Origin: Amia ocellicauda
Taxonomy: Eukaryota > Chordata > Actinopteri > Amiiformes > Amiidae
Assembly (NCBI RefSeq): GCF_036373705.1
Contig: NW_027102659.1
Coordinates: 434,001 to 498,000, forward strand
Direction of reading: 5' to 3'
Length of the DNA: 64,000 nucleotides
Shown: positions 40,583 to 53,359 of the stretch, piece after piece
Numbering within the stretch: position 1 is the first letter of the stretch
Layout: the number at the start of each line of letters is the position of its first letter
Position numbers and translations under genes: made by a program
The notes under the pieces: generated by a model
The model's input: the letters and a program-made list of their open reading frames with translations, nothing else
Databases searched by the model: none
What the model was told of the DNA's origin: nothing

Positions 40583-42624
40583 AATGTCCGGAAACAACAT
40601 CAGCGATTCGATTTAAACGAGTTTTTAGGCAAGTCTTCAGATTCTTTTCATTGACTCAGAGCGTGTTGTGTGCATGTATTGTAAATAAGGCTATAACATC
40701 TGTTTTAAGTTCTGTAAAATAATTTTTCAGCCAGTCAACAGGAGTTAATTCCCAACGCTGAGGAGATCATCTGGAACAACGACGGTAAGATTTTTGTGTT
40801 TGCGCTCATGGGTTCTTATGCATGGGTGTGTGTGGTTTGAAGCGGCTCATTAGAGTTATGAAAACGTTTTAATATATATTAATGCCGGTCTCTTTAATTA
40901 CACAGAAACTATCGAAAGGCCTGTGATTAATGTCTCCAAGGATCGACCAAGAGAAGTGGTTGTCCCTAGACAGGCTGTCTGCCGACCGGGTAAGAACTAA
41001 ACCCCTGTTTGTTTGTATAACGTTTCTGTAAGATGTTTGAGTCCAGTTTTGTTAATTTTAAAAAATTATCCTGTCTAACAGTATTAAGAAACGTGGTTCG
41101 AGACAACGAAAGGCCTTCCACATCGAGGGCTTGTTTCGTTTTACCTTCGAGAACCGTAACCTTTCAAGAATCTGAAAGGCCGTCAGCCCCGGTATCTGAT
41201 AGCTGTGAGTATATATCTGCAGCCTGTAAGAGGTTAAAGCTTTTTATAAAGCGGTGTGGTTAAAGGTTAAACATGTCTCTTACCTTCACAGCGGTGCAAA
41301 AAGCTAAACCAGCCGAAAAACATAAGAAACGATTATTCTGTGGAGGTAAGTAAGATCTTTCAAACTTTAATGTTTTTAAAAGGGCTTTGTTTGCCCGTTG
41401 AGGGCTAATATTTAAGCGATGGGTGACCGTTTCCTGTAGGGCGGGGGGTTCTGGGAAAGATCTTTAGAAGTCCGGACAGGTCTAGGCTTGTTTCTGGGGA
41501 ACGTGTTTAGAAATGACCGATTGCCGTACCGTCTGGTTAGGAAGTAAAGCCGTCCGAAAGGGTTTAGTAAGTTGTTTGGCTTATCTCCCGCTATTATACT
41601 TCTGTTTTAAAGTGGTTGTAGGAAAAGGCTTGAAGGTGTTCATTGTATTTAATATTTAAACAGATCGTGAAAACGTTTGTGAAACAGGAAGTCCCGGGAT
41701 CAGGAAGCGTTTACACTTGGAAGGTTCGTTTAAAAATGAAATGTTGTTGTGTGTGTGTGTGTTTTATTAACAATATTACAGTTTTTAAAGAAACATTTAA
41801 GAAACAGTTTATTTACAGCGGCTTCTCTGTTTTAAATTTATTATCAAGTCCTAATAAATATATTGTCTGTAAATAATAAGGCGTTGTAGTGAATGTCTAA
41901 GGCTATTTTCAAAGGTCTAAAAAAGCTAAAGGTTTTGAATGTCCTGGACATGTTGTTTTAAGTTTGATTTCTGTCGCCGTTTAAAGATGTAAATGTAATG
42001 TATATTTTTATTCTTCCCAAGACTCTTGGGATAGTCATTCTGTGAATGAGCTATTGAGGACAATTACCCCGTCTAAGTGGGATCAAACATCTTTCCCGGT
42101 GAGATCACCGAGAGGATCCCCCACGATGGTCTTGGAGACCCCCCAACATCTACTCAGGCCACAGCCTTCTGGGGGTAATTCAACACCCCAGATTCAGCCC
42201 GCCGCATTGTCGGGCGGAACAAATACAGGCATCCAACAACCTCAGGGGTCGCCGTCAGTCAGGGCTGACACACCACCCAACGACGGCCTAGTTTCAACAT
42301 CGTCCCCCCAGACCCGTTTCTTGGCTACCGAAACGCGAAACAGTAACCCCGCGCTTGGCCAGGGTGTCACCGCAAAGGCCTTCTTGGTCTCCGTCCATGA
42401 GTATACACTCGCTCCCTGCCTCCTTCGACCGAGATTTACCGGAGCGACCATCCTTTGAAGCTGAGCCAGGCCACCAGCCCCCGGAGCTACTTCCTGAAGG
42501 TCGGCATGAGTTGCTACATACTTTGTTACAAAATCAAAGACTTGTGTTAGTGGGGCAAAACCTGGTGATAGAGAGCCAAAACACCCTTATTAATACCCTT
42601 ACTAACGAATTGTACCGTATTTAA
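40583..42624 (+). pseudogene. Seven-exon gene, element D copy
   Basis: Counterpart of 23628-25669 with the same exon-like blocks and splice signals. Broken. Confidence 0.55.
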
Positions 42625-42807
42625 TGTTTTAATAGACACAAAACGCCTTACTATTGTGGGTTGTTGGAAAAATAAAAAATAAATTAAAAAATGTCCTGAC
42701 TTGGTAAAAGAACTCACAAACTAAAGGATTATGAACAAGCTAGGGCCCCAAAAAGACCTTCCCGAGAGAACATCCCCGGCCCTGTTGTGAACTCCTCTGA
42801 TGTCCCA

Positions 42808-43605
42808 ATGAACCTATTACTATTACAAATGATAAATGATTTAAATAACCCCCAATTACCACCGATAGAATGTGAATTAACAGACTTACCTGTGAACCCC
42901 GACCTGTTACAGATGGTCAATGATCTAAATAACCACCTCCCACCGGTAGCGCTTATAGAGGTTCACCCCCTAGTTCACCCCGATTTGTTTGAAATGGTGG
43001 AGTCTTTGGAGGAGCTACCCCGACCAAATTCTGCCCCTATTATAAATGATTTGAAACAATTAGAACACAGGATGGCGGCAGAAGCAGCCATCACTATAGA
43101 GGAGGGTCTTGACATTAACCGGTTGGATATCTTTGAAGGACTTTTACAGGCTTTAAATGAGCCTCCTCAAAAAGGGGGTTTTGTAGATGTCAGCAGTGGG
43201 GGTGTTCGGAATGTGGAGGGTTCTGAGACTGATAAGGCTGTGGAGGACATGCTCTGTGAGAATGTAGGGGGTGAAGGCTTTGTTCAAAATGATGATGTGT
43301 CCAAGAGTACCAGTGATCCCGTGATTATAGATAGACCGGCCTATAACAATTTTGAAATGATTCAGTGTTTTAATTTTGCAGAACTTTTAAATTGTGACAA
43401 TTATGCAGAAATATTTGTCAACATACACGAGGCTTTGCAGAAAATGCTTGAACAGGTTGCTGAAAGGGTCAGACCTCGAGATGTTGTACAGTTAGAACTC
43501 AGAGGGGATGATTTGTTTAGCAACCTATCTGTAATGCTGAGTGGAGATAATTTAGATGTCTGGCTAAAATCGAAGCGTTATTGCAAAGTAACGCAGCCAT
43601 CTTAG
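42808..43605 (+). CDS. Uncharacterised acidic repeat protein, element D copy
   Basis: Counterpart of 25853-26650, open through its length, with the three N-terminal repeats kept. Confidence 0.55.
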   Translation: MNLLLLQMINDLNNPQLPPIECELTDLPVNPDLLQMVNDLNNHLPPVALIEVHPLVHPDLFEMVESLEELPRPNSAPIINDLKQLEHRMAAEAAITIEEGLDINRLDIFEGLLQALNEPPQKGGFVDVSSGGVRNVEGSETDKAVEDMLCENVGGEGFVQNDDVSKSTSDPVIIDRPAYNNFEMIQCFNFAELLNCDNYAEIFVNIHEALQKMLEQVAERVRPRDVVQLELRGDDLFSNLSVMLSGDNLDVWLKSKRYCKVTQPS

Positions 43606-44642
43606 CTGATGAAAGTCTGTCTCTGGTAATGAATGTGGTTCGTAACCCTGAGGGTGGGGCGCTTAGAAGACTGTCGAAATGCTTGAAGAACGACATAATT
43701 AGGACCAAGCTCAGGCAATTAGTGGTGAGTTCCAGTGGGGACAATAAGCTCTGTTTTGCTTACAGTTTAATAAAACTACTCACCCCCGACATGCCTGAAC
43801 CCCAAGCTCTGCAAGAGGCTTTAACGCTTCATCAGAGGGCTGGCTTAAACTCTCAACAGAGGGTTGCCTTTTCAGACATCACCAAGTTGCAGGAACATAA
43901 CTGTAAACCCCGCCAAGAGACAAATGTCCAAACTGATTTTAAACAGTCTGTGGGGTAAGTTTGGGGAAAGAAATTACCGTCTAAACACAACCTTGATTAA
44001 AACCCCTGAACAGTTTATAGAATTTATGTTTTCCAAACAACATGCAGTATCACACTTTCAATTCTTAAATGACCACGTGGCACAGGTCCAGTGGAGGGCC
44101 CCTAAAGATTTCCCCACCAAACAGGGGAACGTTAATGTTTTCATAGCGGTTTTTACCACGGCTTACGCCCGGCTTGAACTGTACAACTTAATGGATCAGT
44201 TGCAGGAACGCACACTCTATCATGATTCTGACTCTGTAATCTTTGTCACCAGGCCAGGGGATTGGGTCCCTCCCCTCGGGGACTACCTTGGGGAGTTAAC
44301 GAGCGAACTAGATCCTCAGGACCACATAGTGGAGTTTGTTTCAGGGGGTCCTAAGACGCATACAGAACGGCTGCGGGTAAGACCTGTATGAAAGTTAAGG
44401 GTTTCACTCTGAACCATTGTAACAACAAGCTCATTAACATCAAGTCTCTGACGACCCTGGTAGAAAGTTTTGTAACCGAGAAAGACGCGCCTCCTCGTGA
44501 GATTATTACAGCCGGAAATCAGATCTATCGCAATAAAAAGGAGTACACGTTGGAAAATAGATCACTAAACAAACGGTTCAGGGTGGTGTACAATAAAGGA
44601 GTGTTGAAGACTGATTATACCACTCTGCCTTATGGATATTAG
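43581..44642 (+). pseudogene. Protein-primed DNA polymerase remnant, element D
   Basis: Much shorter than the polymerase of B, C and E. The N-terminal start and the C-terminal polymerase part with KLILNSLWGKFG are recognisable. Broken; it could not be a working polymerase. Confidence 0.85.
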
Positions 44643-45303
44643 CGGTGGTTTTGATAACAGACTTCAACACCCTTTCTCCTGTATTATAGCTGGTCCCTCC
44701 AATTCGGGGAAGAGCTATCTTATAAGGAACATCATAGAAGATGTGGACGCAACCGTGTCCCAAGCTCTTGACAACATAGTGTGGTGTTACTCTTGCTGGC
44801 AACCTCTCTACGATGATTTGGCTTCGAAAAAAAATAATCTGAAATTTGTGCAAGGTCTCCCCGCCTCGTTGTAAGACGATGACTTGTTCCCGCCCGGTCA
44901 AACTAACCTAGTGATCCTTGATGACCTGATGGAGCAGGCCGGTGACAACAGTGAAGTGGAAAAAGCTTTCACAAAGTACACTCATCATAGGAATTTAAGT
45001 ATTCTTTATTTAGTTCAAAATCTATTTTTTCAAGGTAAAAAAAGCCGCACTATTAATTTAAATGCCAATTATATAATTATTTTTAAAAACCCCAGAGATA
45101 AACTACAGGTCACCGTCTTGGCTCGTCAAATGTACCCTAACCAGACCAAGTTCTTTTTGGAGGCATTTGAGGATGCCACCAAAAAACCCTACGGGTACTT
45201 GATTGCGGACTTAAAAGCACAAACCCCAGAAGACTTTCGCCTCAGAACAGGTTTGTGCCCGCCCGATTGGCCGGCAGTGTATGTGCTAAAGAAAAGGAAA
45301 TAA
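44632..45303 (+). pseudogene. Packaging ATPase, element D copy
   Basis: Counterpart of 29954-30625 with Walker A GPSNSGKS and Walker B LVILDD kept. Broken. Confidence 0.85.
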
Positions 45304-45309
45304 ATAAGA

Positions 45310-45645
45310 ATGTCTGTTCGGATTAAAAGAAATCTGCCACTTTTGCAAATGTTATTTGAGGGGAGCCTGCGCCATAGGAAAGCTGTGCTGGCAGGGGCCC
45401 CCTCGGATTTGATCGAGACCATGTGTGAAATAGCTTTTAACATCTTACACGGTAATATACCCCTAACCCCTTCTTAACATTCTAAACTCAAAAAACAAAA
45501 AGCGGTTATCAAGATCATCGCTAATAAGAAGTATTCTATTAAAAGAAAAAGAAAGAAGATTAATCAAACCAGGGGTTTTATAGGACCGCTGTTGAGCATA
45601 GCCGTGCCTTTCCTAACCAGTCTTCTAGCTTCCAGAGTGGGTTAA
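45310..45645 (+). pseudogene. Small basic protein, element D copy
   Basis: Counterpart of 30632-30967, same length and position 6 bases after the ATPase. Broken. Confidence 0.6.
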
Positions 45646-45647
45646 TA

Positions 45648-46307
45648 ATGGAATATGCTCAGAAAATGTTTTTGATCCCTCAGGAGCAGCTTGAGAAACT
45701 GAGAAAAAATGTTGTCGGGCAAGAGCCCATTAGACAAACAGCCGAAAACAACCTGGACTCTGAAATGAAAGCTATACAGGCCAGGGCCGATTTAAATCAG
45801 TATTCCAAAGCCCAGTTGTATACCAACACGTTACAGCGTTACCTCCGTCTGGTTAGACAGGGTGAAAAAGATCAAAACATTTTAACTTTAACCATGGCCT
45901 CTCAAGAAAATGGTTCTGGGGCTGATGCGGGGGGTACGGTTGATAAAGATGTTGCGGTGACCGAACCTGTTGAGAGTTCAGAGGGAGATGTTGTAACGGA
46001 TGTTTTGAGAAACATGCCGGCCAGAAGCAGGAGACATGCAGAATATATCCTGCGCAAAATGGTTCAGAAACCGCGGGTAACGGCTTGGAATGAACAGGGT
46101 GAATTTGTTTTTAAAGGACAACTGATCAAAGGTTCACACATGTTTGATTTGTTGAAGAGTGTCAATAGCACTAATAAGGTACCCGAGAGTCGCCGACCTG
46201 TAGGCTGGAATGCTTTCCTACAGGCGATGGCCTGTCTGAACATGCCCCAATCCACAGTTCCTAACCAGGAAACGCGACAAAAAATCCATCTGTGTAAAGA
46301 GGTGTAG
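45648..46307 (+). pseudogene. Uncharacterised ~247-aa protein, element D copy
   Basis: Counterpart of 30970-31713, starting MEYAQKMFLIPQ. It ends earlier than in C and E and is probably broken. Confidence 0.55.
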
Positions 46308-46570
46308 CCTGATCTGACTCCGATATCTCATTACTCTGACCGTGCTTAGCGACCATCCTCAGGATCTATCCATCGTTGGGAAGCTTATTAATCTCATGTT
46401 TTTATTTGTCTCCCCTGTAAATAATGACCCGACAAACAATTTTTTATTTATTTTTTTTTATTTTCAAATGTTGTACATTTATTTATAACATAACCCCTGC
46501 TTTGTATAAGAATTGTTTTGAATAAAAACAAAACTAATGATTCAAAGGCTGTTTTCATTATTTTTTCACC

Positions 46571-47127
46571 TTAACACGCATGACATCTTTTAAAATCCTC
46601 ACAAGAACACCCCATCTGTATACATGACTGGCTAGGGTCGTAAGTCATTGTGTTATAAGGGGGGTCCACAGTGTACTGACAAACTCTGCCACTTTTTTAT
46701 CATTTTGGCCTAAATCCTCACTGTACAAGGCCATAATATCGGGGTATGACCTTCCTTTAGATCTATGATATAAGAAAAACACACAGTGCTGACCACAAGT
46801 GAAGGTCTGAAGACTTTGTACTTGACGACCGCTGTAAATGGTTTCTTGACAGTTGTTGAGCAGAAAGTTATTGATCTTCCGAGGGAAAGGTCTGAAATCC
46901 GGGGGGTTTCCATAGGAATCAAAAAATTCACCACGGTGGTCCTCCCTTAGATAAATAGCCAGCCAATGTTCTCCGGGCATATTTTTAGGGTGTGTGTTGA
47001 TTATGTACATTGCAGGTAAATTCTTGATCTTAAATTTAGGTAGCTGATCGCAGGCGTAGACTCCTTGAAACAGTTTCCGTGAGCCGGCCAGGGCATTCAT
47101 GATGTGGTTGAGCTCTCTGGTGTTCAT
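46571..47127 (-). pseudogene. Adenain-like protease, element D copy
   Basis: Counterpart of 31893-32450. The His, Asp, Gln and Cys surroundings are all readable. Broken near one end. Confidence 0.8.
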
Positions 47128-47128
47128 T

Positions 47129-48420
47129 TTAATAATAATCATACAGAACGTTTCTCCTCCGATTCACCTCAATAATGTTGTCAAACACAGCATACACGAC
47201 CATATTTACAGTGCGTGGTAGAGGCTGCTTGAAACGCATCTCCAAACGCATATTGCCCGTCTTCATCAGTGAAAAATGTTGTCCACACTCTTCGTCAGGG
47301 GTCAGGTTGAAACCGTACAGGGTGTAACCGCTGCAGTATTCCCGGCGATCGATCAGCAGAGTTTGATCCTTGAGATGGCGACCCGTAGCCAGTACTACAC
47401 TGTAATATTCACGAACCGCATTGCCGTTTTCAAAGTCAGGTTGAAAAGGTCTGGATGGAACCTGCACACCATCGACGTACAACGCTATAAATTCCGCGTT
47501 ATAATGTTAAAAGTTAAAAAGGTTCTTGTTGTAAACCCCGGTAAATGCATCATTATCCACGAGACCAATAATAACCTGTTTTGGGAGCTGTCCTAGAAAC
47601 AGATTTTCCTGGTTCATCACCCGTGTCCCTGCAGGGATACTGTGGACTTTCATATAGACTCTTTCGATCGGGTACTTAACGCCTGCGCGTGTCCTAGTTT
47701 AACCGCCGGGGAGACGGACACTTTTTTCACAAACAGCGAGGCCGATAATATGGTCAGTTTATATTTTTCAGTATCAGGGGTCATCAGATAAAAAGCACTT
47801 TTACTACGGATCATTTTAATTTTAATGTCTACCCCGTTGAGCATGAGTTTTTCTTGGAAAAATATGTCTGCATTGATATGCCCCATTAGCTCAAAGGTCC
47901 TCCCTTCTGTTGAAGAGGCCGTTCTTTTTTGCAAACCCTTATTGAGTCCCTCTGGATCCTTGTCGTCCATAGCTTCCGGGTTGTCTTTGAAGAAAAGGCC
48001 GGGGCTGAACTGTTTGCTTAGGGTCTCCTCACTATAATTAAGTTTACACTCCATCATGGCTCTATAGGGGTAAGTATTGCTGCTTTGACTAATGAGCCGA
48101 TCTCCCAGGGTCACATCCACCTGTGAAAACATGGTGGCCACCGGGTAATTGATGACCCCAGCGTTGGCCGTCTTCTCGATTGCATCGCCATCCTCATTAG
48201 TCACTTTACAGTTCATTAAAATAAATGTGTTTTTCAAATCATTATAATCCTCGCCATTGCCAGCTATAAAAAACTCCAGAGGGGCCATGTCTGAAATTGC
48301 AGAAAGAGGGGGAATCTCTACATATATGCTCTTATCTATACTCGTTTGAGTGTATGGAACTGTAAACAGATCCAGTTCTGATTTGACGCATTCTTCCAAT
48401 AGACTGTGGACAAAAGACAT
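47129..48420 (-). pseudogene. Major capsid protein, element D copy
   Basis: Counterpart of 13675-14982. Both the N-terminal MSFVHSLLEECVKSELDLF part and the C-terminal NVLYDYY end are recognisable. Broken. Confidence 0.8.
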
Positions 48421-48910
48421 GTTTAAAAGATATATCCTGAGGCTCTATTTTTCTTTCTTTGAGACTTTCTTTTTGCAGGTTTTTTCTTGTGCTGCTTCCT
48501 TCTCCGAGTGTTTCCACGATATGTTGGAGAATGAGAGATTCTTCGTTTTCTGTTAGCCACGGATCATCGTCGCCCTGGTGGACACATGCTGTTTCTTCTT
48601 TTACCCCCCCTCCTCGCCATTACCATGAGACCCGAACCCTCCTGATGCTCATGGCTAGCTGCCCGGTTCATAACATTGGTGAACACGTCACTAACAATAT
48701 TTTTAGCCGCTGATTTCAAGTGGGGTCTGGCTATAGCAAAGCCTCTCTTAAGCAGGGGTACGGCCATTCTAAAGAGACCACGAAAGAGTCCTCCTAGACC
48801 GGCGCCATACATTGTGGGGGCTCCTACAAAACCGGGCAAGCCGTTCCATCTTGCATCTTGTAATAATCCACATTGGCGCTAGGATCTACATAACCCCTCG
48901 AGGTAGCCAT
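48332..48910 (-). pseudogene. pVI/core-like protein, element D copy
   Basis: Counterpart of 14894-15475, with the GLGGLFRGLFRM stretch kept. Broken. Confidence 0.5.
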
Positions 48911-48911
48911 T

Positions 48912-49760
48912 TTAATAATGTACACACTGTTTCAGGGGTCGAAAATGTAGTTTGACAACTTAACTTTACCGAAGCGGAAGGGTACGTTGATATTCTGATC
49001 CGATTTGACTTCGATCGTGATGTTGTCAAAGTGGGTCTTTGAGACTGGTACGTAGTGTGGCTTGTCATAAGTAATTGTGACCATGTCATTGCTTTTACCT
49101 TTAATAAGTACATTTCTCAAAAGGGGGACATAACTATCCCCGACCCTCTGGTGGGTTATGATATCCGTATACACATAAAGAGTGTAAAAGCCGCCCCACC
49201 ACTTCTGAGAACCTGCTCTCTGTGTCAGAATAGAACCCTAATATACGCCCCAGTTGGCCGCTGGTTTGAATGCTAATACCTGGTTTTGACACCTTGTACA
49301 CTCTGTTTTTAATAGGGTTGTAATATAGCTTGATGTTGGGGGTGCCTTCTGAGAACTGTTTATGCATCTCATCTAATATTTTATCCACATTGTCATAATA
49401 ACCTCCTTGTATCGTGAATGTCCATTGACTCTTTTTAACATCATCAAAAATGGCGAAGGTGGCATCCTTATCTTGTAAAACAGCCCAAGTGTAAGGATAC
49501 TGTATTTCCGCCAACCCCACTTCCCACGACCCTCTTAGATCTATAGATTTTCCAAATTGTACCGTGTAACTGGATATTTCATTTTTAGGGTATATATCGA
49601 GAGAGGCGTTACTGGGTAGAGTCACGTAGAAGCCTCCTGATTCCATCTTGAGTATCGAGAGTAATGCCCCCAACACACCCGCGGGCATGTTGTTATAAGG
49701 ATTGAATATCGCAAACCTGTTGTTCCGGGACCCAACTATTGAACTTTTCAGGCCATCCAA
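48912..49760 (-). pseudogene. Penton-like minor capsid protein, element D copy
   Basis: Counterpart of 34254-35100. The N-terminal 200 residues are nearly identical to those in C. Broken. Confidence 0.72.
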
Positions 49761-50332
49761 GCCATTTCACCAACACATATTTTTTCCGGTTCTGGGTTTT
49801 TTCAGCTAATATCTTTTCAACTCTGTATACACTGTCTTTACCCACAATAATTTTTTGTAACTCGGCTTCGTAAAACGTCCTCTTTTCCTTAATCAGTCTG
49901 CAGTTTTTTAGGACATCGACCCTGGGACAATATATCCTCAAAGACCCTCGTCACCGCTCAACCTGTTTTATTATGTAGAATTCGAGCCCAGGCATATTTT
50001 GATTAAACATCGATACACATCAACATCAATTTGTGACCATTGTTATGTTTTGATAAATTTGACATATCGACTAGATCCATTTGCCATTGTGAGTCTATGT
50101 CAGTTGCATATACGCGGTTTCTTTTAAAGTTAATCCTGAGAGGTTTATGTAAGGTATAGGCGTCTTGTTCCCGTAACCATTCTGAAACAAACACATCATT
50201 AACCTTCACTCCGGCCTCAGCGAGTCCTCTTTGAAAACCCTTCTTACCCGCCAAACCCCCAATCTTGGCTGGGTTGTAGTATAGTTCCTGCATTTGGGGA
50301 GCTTGCCGAGTCATTCTGTCAAATAACCACAC
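49693..50332 (-). pseudogene. Integrase remnant, element D
   Basis: Keeps the N-terminal part up to the DLVDMSNL region and the C-terminal chromodomain. Shorter than in the other copies and broken. Confidence 0.82.
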
Positions 50333-50535
50333 AGACCCACACTATGCGCAAAGTTTTTTACAAGGTTTTTTATTCAACTTCAGGAGAGCAGATACCCCTT
50401 TTTAGACATTTGAGAAAAGTATAACATACACAACAATTTTTTCTACGGTCCAGACAAAAAGAAATCAGATGATTGGTTACTTGATCTATATCAACAAATA
50501 TACCTGTTTCTTTATCTTGTAGGCACACACCTCAG

Positions 50536-50877
50536 TTACATATGTAAATAAACAACAATATGACCTATTTTAAAATTAAACAGAGGTGTATTAAACATGC
50601 TCAGTAAAAGGTCATACAGATGTTGATGAAATGGCCTAATATCATTCTTGGCCCCCTTGAGCGCTTCATCCCAGTGTTCGTACCCCCCGATCTTTGTTAC
50701 AGCAGCCATTAACTTTTCCAGGTTTGAAAGTTGATCCTCATCGATGGTTAAATCTGTAGAGAAAAGGCTCGCGTTGGCTACTTTTCTGTCAAGCACATGG
50801 TGTAATAGCGCTCTCAGGTTAGCTGCAGAGTGTTGATGACAGAACCAGTTGCAGAAGCAGTCCAGAACATTCCCCAT
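50536..50877 (-). pseudogene. BCL-2-like small protein, element D copy
   Basis: Counterpart of 17506-17898 with the MGNVLDCFC start and most of the BH1-like segment. Broken near the end. Confidence 0.45.
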
Positions 50878-50889
50878 GTTCAAAGTCCC

Positions 50890-51738
50890 TTAGTTCAGGT
50901 CAGAGTCTGAATCAGTGGCGTAGATGTCGAATTCTTCGTCGCTGTCCCCAGCTTTAACTTCTTTACGGAAGAAATAAGCTTTTAGCTTGCCAGCGGTTTT
51001 TCTACTCGGCTCATCCAGGTCATTGAGCAGCTGCCCAAGTTTCTCTATTATAAACGGCTCCTTTTTCAGCTCCAGCAAAATCTCATCTATGATTTTCTGG
51101 ACTTGTCCCGCAGTGACATGTATGTGGGAGTAAGACAGCGCCTTGATTAGTGCCGGTTTCAGCCACGGTTTGTTCAGTCTTCTGTAAAACACGTTGAAAT
51201 AGAACAGGAAATAGTAACGGTCTGGTTCAAACAAACAACTGTGTCTCAACTGACTGGGGTGATTCACTTCACACCCCCGACAGACTTCTTTCAGAGCTCG
51301 GTCGATGAGAGCACTCAGAATATACACCAGGGTGCTTTTAACCACTCTGCTTACTTGGTCACATACCCCGGGCATAAATCCTTCGTCTTCATCACGCCCC
51401 CGGGACTGTCCGATGCTCATTGGTTCGCCTGGTGGTTTGTGGGGTGTTTCTACATCCATTGGACTGACCCCCTCCTGAGACGCACAGACGGTAGACAGTT
51501 CGGCAAAATCGAGGCCCTCCATGAGCTCCAGAGGCTGGGGATCCCCGAGACTCATTTGGACATCCATCGCACCGCATGTTGTTTCGTCCTGAGGGACCGG
51601 GGTCTGAGGTCTTGGAGAGTAACCGCAGTCAAAGGGTTCCAGAGTGTATACAAAATCTGGGGAATAGAACCAGGGGTGATCCCGGGTTTGAAGAGGCCTG
51701 TAGAGCCTGTCGACGTCCGCAGCTTTCGGGTAAGACAT
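50890..51738 (-). CDS. Uncharacterised ~282-aa Cys/His, acidic-tail protein, element D copy
   Basis: Open counterpart of 36702-37550, with the Cys/His cluster and acidic tail kept. That it stays open in the most decayed element reflects recent common origin, not necessarily selection. Confidence 0.68.
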   Translation of the reverse strand: MSYPKAADVDRLYRPLQTRDHPWFYSPDFVYTLEPFDCGYSPRPQTPVPQDETTCGAMDVQMSLGDPQPLELMEGLDFAELSTVCASQEGVSPMDVETPHKPPGEPMSIGQSRGRDEDEGFMPGVCDQVSRVVKSTLVYILSALIDRALKEVCRGCEVNHPSQLRHSCLFEPDRYYFLFYFNVFYRRLNKPWLKPALIKALSYSHIHVTAGQVQKIIDEILLELKKEPFIIEKLGQLLNDLDEPSRKTAGKLKAYFFRKEVKAGDSDEEFDIYATDSDSDLN

Positions 51739-51816
51739 TCTCTTTAATTTTAAACCATGAATGAATTGTTGCACCTTTTATCCTATCTCTTCACTACGTC
51801 ATGACACACCGCCCTC

Positions 51817-52068
51817 TTAGAAGAGAGTAGCCCCTGAGCCGTCAGACCCCCCTCCAAAACCCCACACGTCGTCTGTTTTATCATCGTCGTCGTCATTCAA
51901 GGGGGATATATAATCCATAATCCAGCATATTCTCCTTCTAACCAAATCCAGTTGCGAACATTTGGTCAAGATGTCAAAACCATCATTTATACAGTTTATG
52001 ACCTCTTTCAAGAACGGCCAGTCCACGGCGTCAAACATCATTTCAGTAACCTGTTTTTCTGGATCCTC
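51817..52068 (-). pseudogene. First gene of the right arm, C-terminal part only, joined to tRNA repeat (element D)
   Basis: Holds the long-form C-terminal half (CSQLDLVRRRICW, Asp-run, Gly/Ser tail). Beyond 52068 the frame runs into tRNA-repeat DNA. The boundary differs from that in element B. Confidence 0.6.
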
Positions 52069-52255
52069 TTGCCCTTGAGCAATGCAAAATAGGTCAGTGA
52101 AATTAGAAACCTTTATCTCACAGGCTGGCCCACGGGAAACGCCTGTGCGCGTTTTACCAGCCTGCTTCGATGGGAGCCATTCGAAACGCCAGGACGGGTC
52201 GGTTTTACCAGCAGTCTCCAACGGTAACCGTTCTAAGCAAGAGGTGACGGTGTCA

Positions 52256-52328
52256 GTTTCCGAAGTGTAGCGGTTATCACGTTCGCCTAACGCACGAAAG
52301 ATCCCCGGTTTGAAACCGGGCGGAAAGA
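52256..52328 (+). pseudogene. tRNA-Val (AAC) pseudogene-like copy
   Basis: Duplicate of 21252-21324, with the same acceptor mismatch and T-loop change. Probably decayed. Confidence 0.7.
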
Positions 52329-52493
52329 GCCTGCTGTGGGCCGGCCCTTTTCGTCCTGCTTACCCTCGTGGTTCCCCGGAGGCGGTAGGTGGCTTTTCTT
52401 CATTGGAGTTCCCGAAATTGGTGGACTCAGAGCGTCCGTCCGTCGACAGGTTGAAATTGTAAACGCTGGTGTAGCCACTTTTAATTAAAATCT

Positions 52494-52538
52494 GATGATG
52501 ATGTTATTGTTGTTGTTGTTGTTCTTGTTGTCGTCGTG
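52494..52538. repeat. (GAT)n–(GTT)n microsatellite
   Basis: Shorter counterpart of 21490-21549. Confidence 0.85.
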
Positions 52539-52870
52539 GTCGCCGTCATTATTATTGTTAAAGTAAAGCTACCGTAAGGTGTAGAAGGCACAATAGCTCT
52601 GTGATTGTCTGATGGTGGCACAAGACAAGCAGCAGCTGTTTGAACAAGCCATTGAGCATCACCTTGTTGGGGTAAGTGTAAGTCTTGTCATTGCTCAGGG
52701 CGTTCTTCCTTTGAAAGAGTTTCCAAAGTGTCCTGATGTGCCCTTGAGCAATGCAAAATAGGTCAGTGAAAATAGAAACCTTTATCTCACAGGCTGGCCC
52801 ACGGGAAACGCCTGTGTGCGTTTTACCAGCCGGATTCGATGGGAGCCATTCGAAACACCAGGACGGGTTG

Positions 52871-52943
52871 GTTTCCGTAGTGTAGTGGCTATGATGTTTG
52901 CCTCACACGCGAAAGGTCCCCGGTTCAAAACCGGGCGGAAACA
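52871..52943 (+). tRNA. tRNA-Val (CAC), diverged
   Basis: Duplicate of 21885-21957, but with changes in the D arm (CTATGATG) and in the T loop (TTCAAAA). The anticodon CAC and acceptor stem are intact. Activity doubtful. Confidence 0.62.
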
Positions 52944-53168
52944 ACCCACGGTGCACGCGTGCCAGTGCCGTGTTACCCGTCCTCATCTCTCTGCCCCATG
53001 GCCGGCCGTCGTTTTCTCTTCCTCGGAGTGGCAAGAAATCCTGACCTTGAGAACAAACGATCGCAGAAGGGTAGCTTTGCGAGGCGCAGGAACTGACACT
53101 TTTAAAATCGATACATGTTGTTGCTGTGACAATACGACCGTAGCAGGATCGGCGACATTGCTGTTACT

Positions 53169-53174
53169 CTTATG
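53169..53174. other. Left target-site duplication of element E (CTTATG)
   Basis: CTTATG directly before the terminal repeat, as at 22175-22180. The right end lies outside the window. Confidence 0.88.
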
Positions 53175-53359
53175 AGTAGATAGTTGGTTTTTTTGGGTGC
53201 GGCCTATTTTGTTATGACGTATGCCCTAAGCTTATTAATATTCCTACGTCATAATTGGGGGGCGTGATTCTAGGTAGAGTTATTTCCTTAATTATTCCTA
53301 CGTCATATCCGTCAGAAAGTGTACACCCATAAAACCCTGAACAACAAGGCCGCCCATAA
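53175..53359. repeat. Left terminal inverted repeat of element E (185 bp)
   Basis: Starts AGTAGATAGT. It matches 22181-22365 with a few differences, mostly near the tip, and has three CRE-like motifs. Confidence 0.9.

Larger units (their letters stand above)
40010..52068. mobile_element. Polinton element D, lacks both ends, most decayed
   Basis: About 12 kb of Polinton interior bounded by tRNA repeat on both sides without terminal repeats or target duplication. Its boundaries differ from those of element B, so the two truncated copies arose by separate rearrangements. Broken, with more than ten breaks. Several genes keep only part of their length. Confidence 0.87.
52069..53168. repeat. tRNA-Val repeat block 4
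   Basis: Matches the right part of block 2 (about 21071-22174) closely: one AAC-type and one CAC-type tRNA unit with a trinucleotide tract between them. It leads into the left terminal repeat of element E. No coding gene seen. Confidence 0.8.
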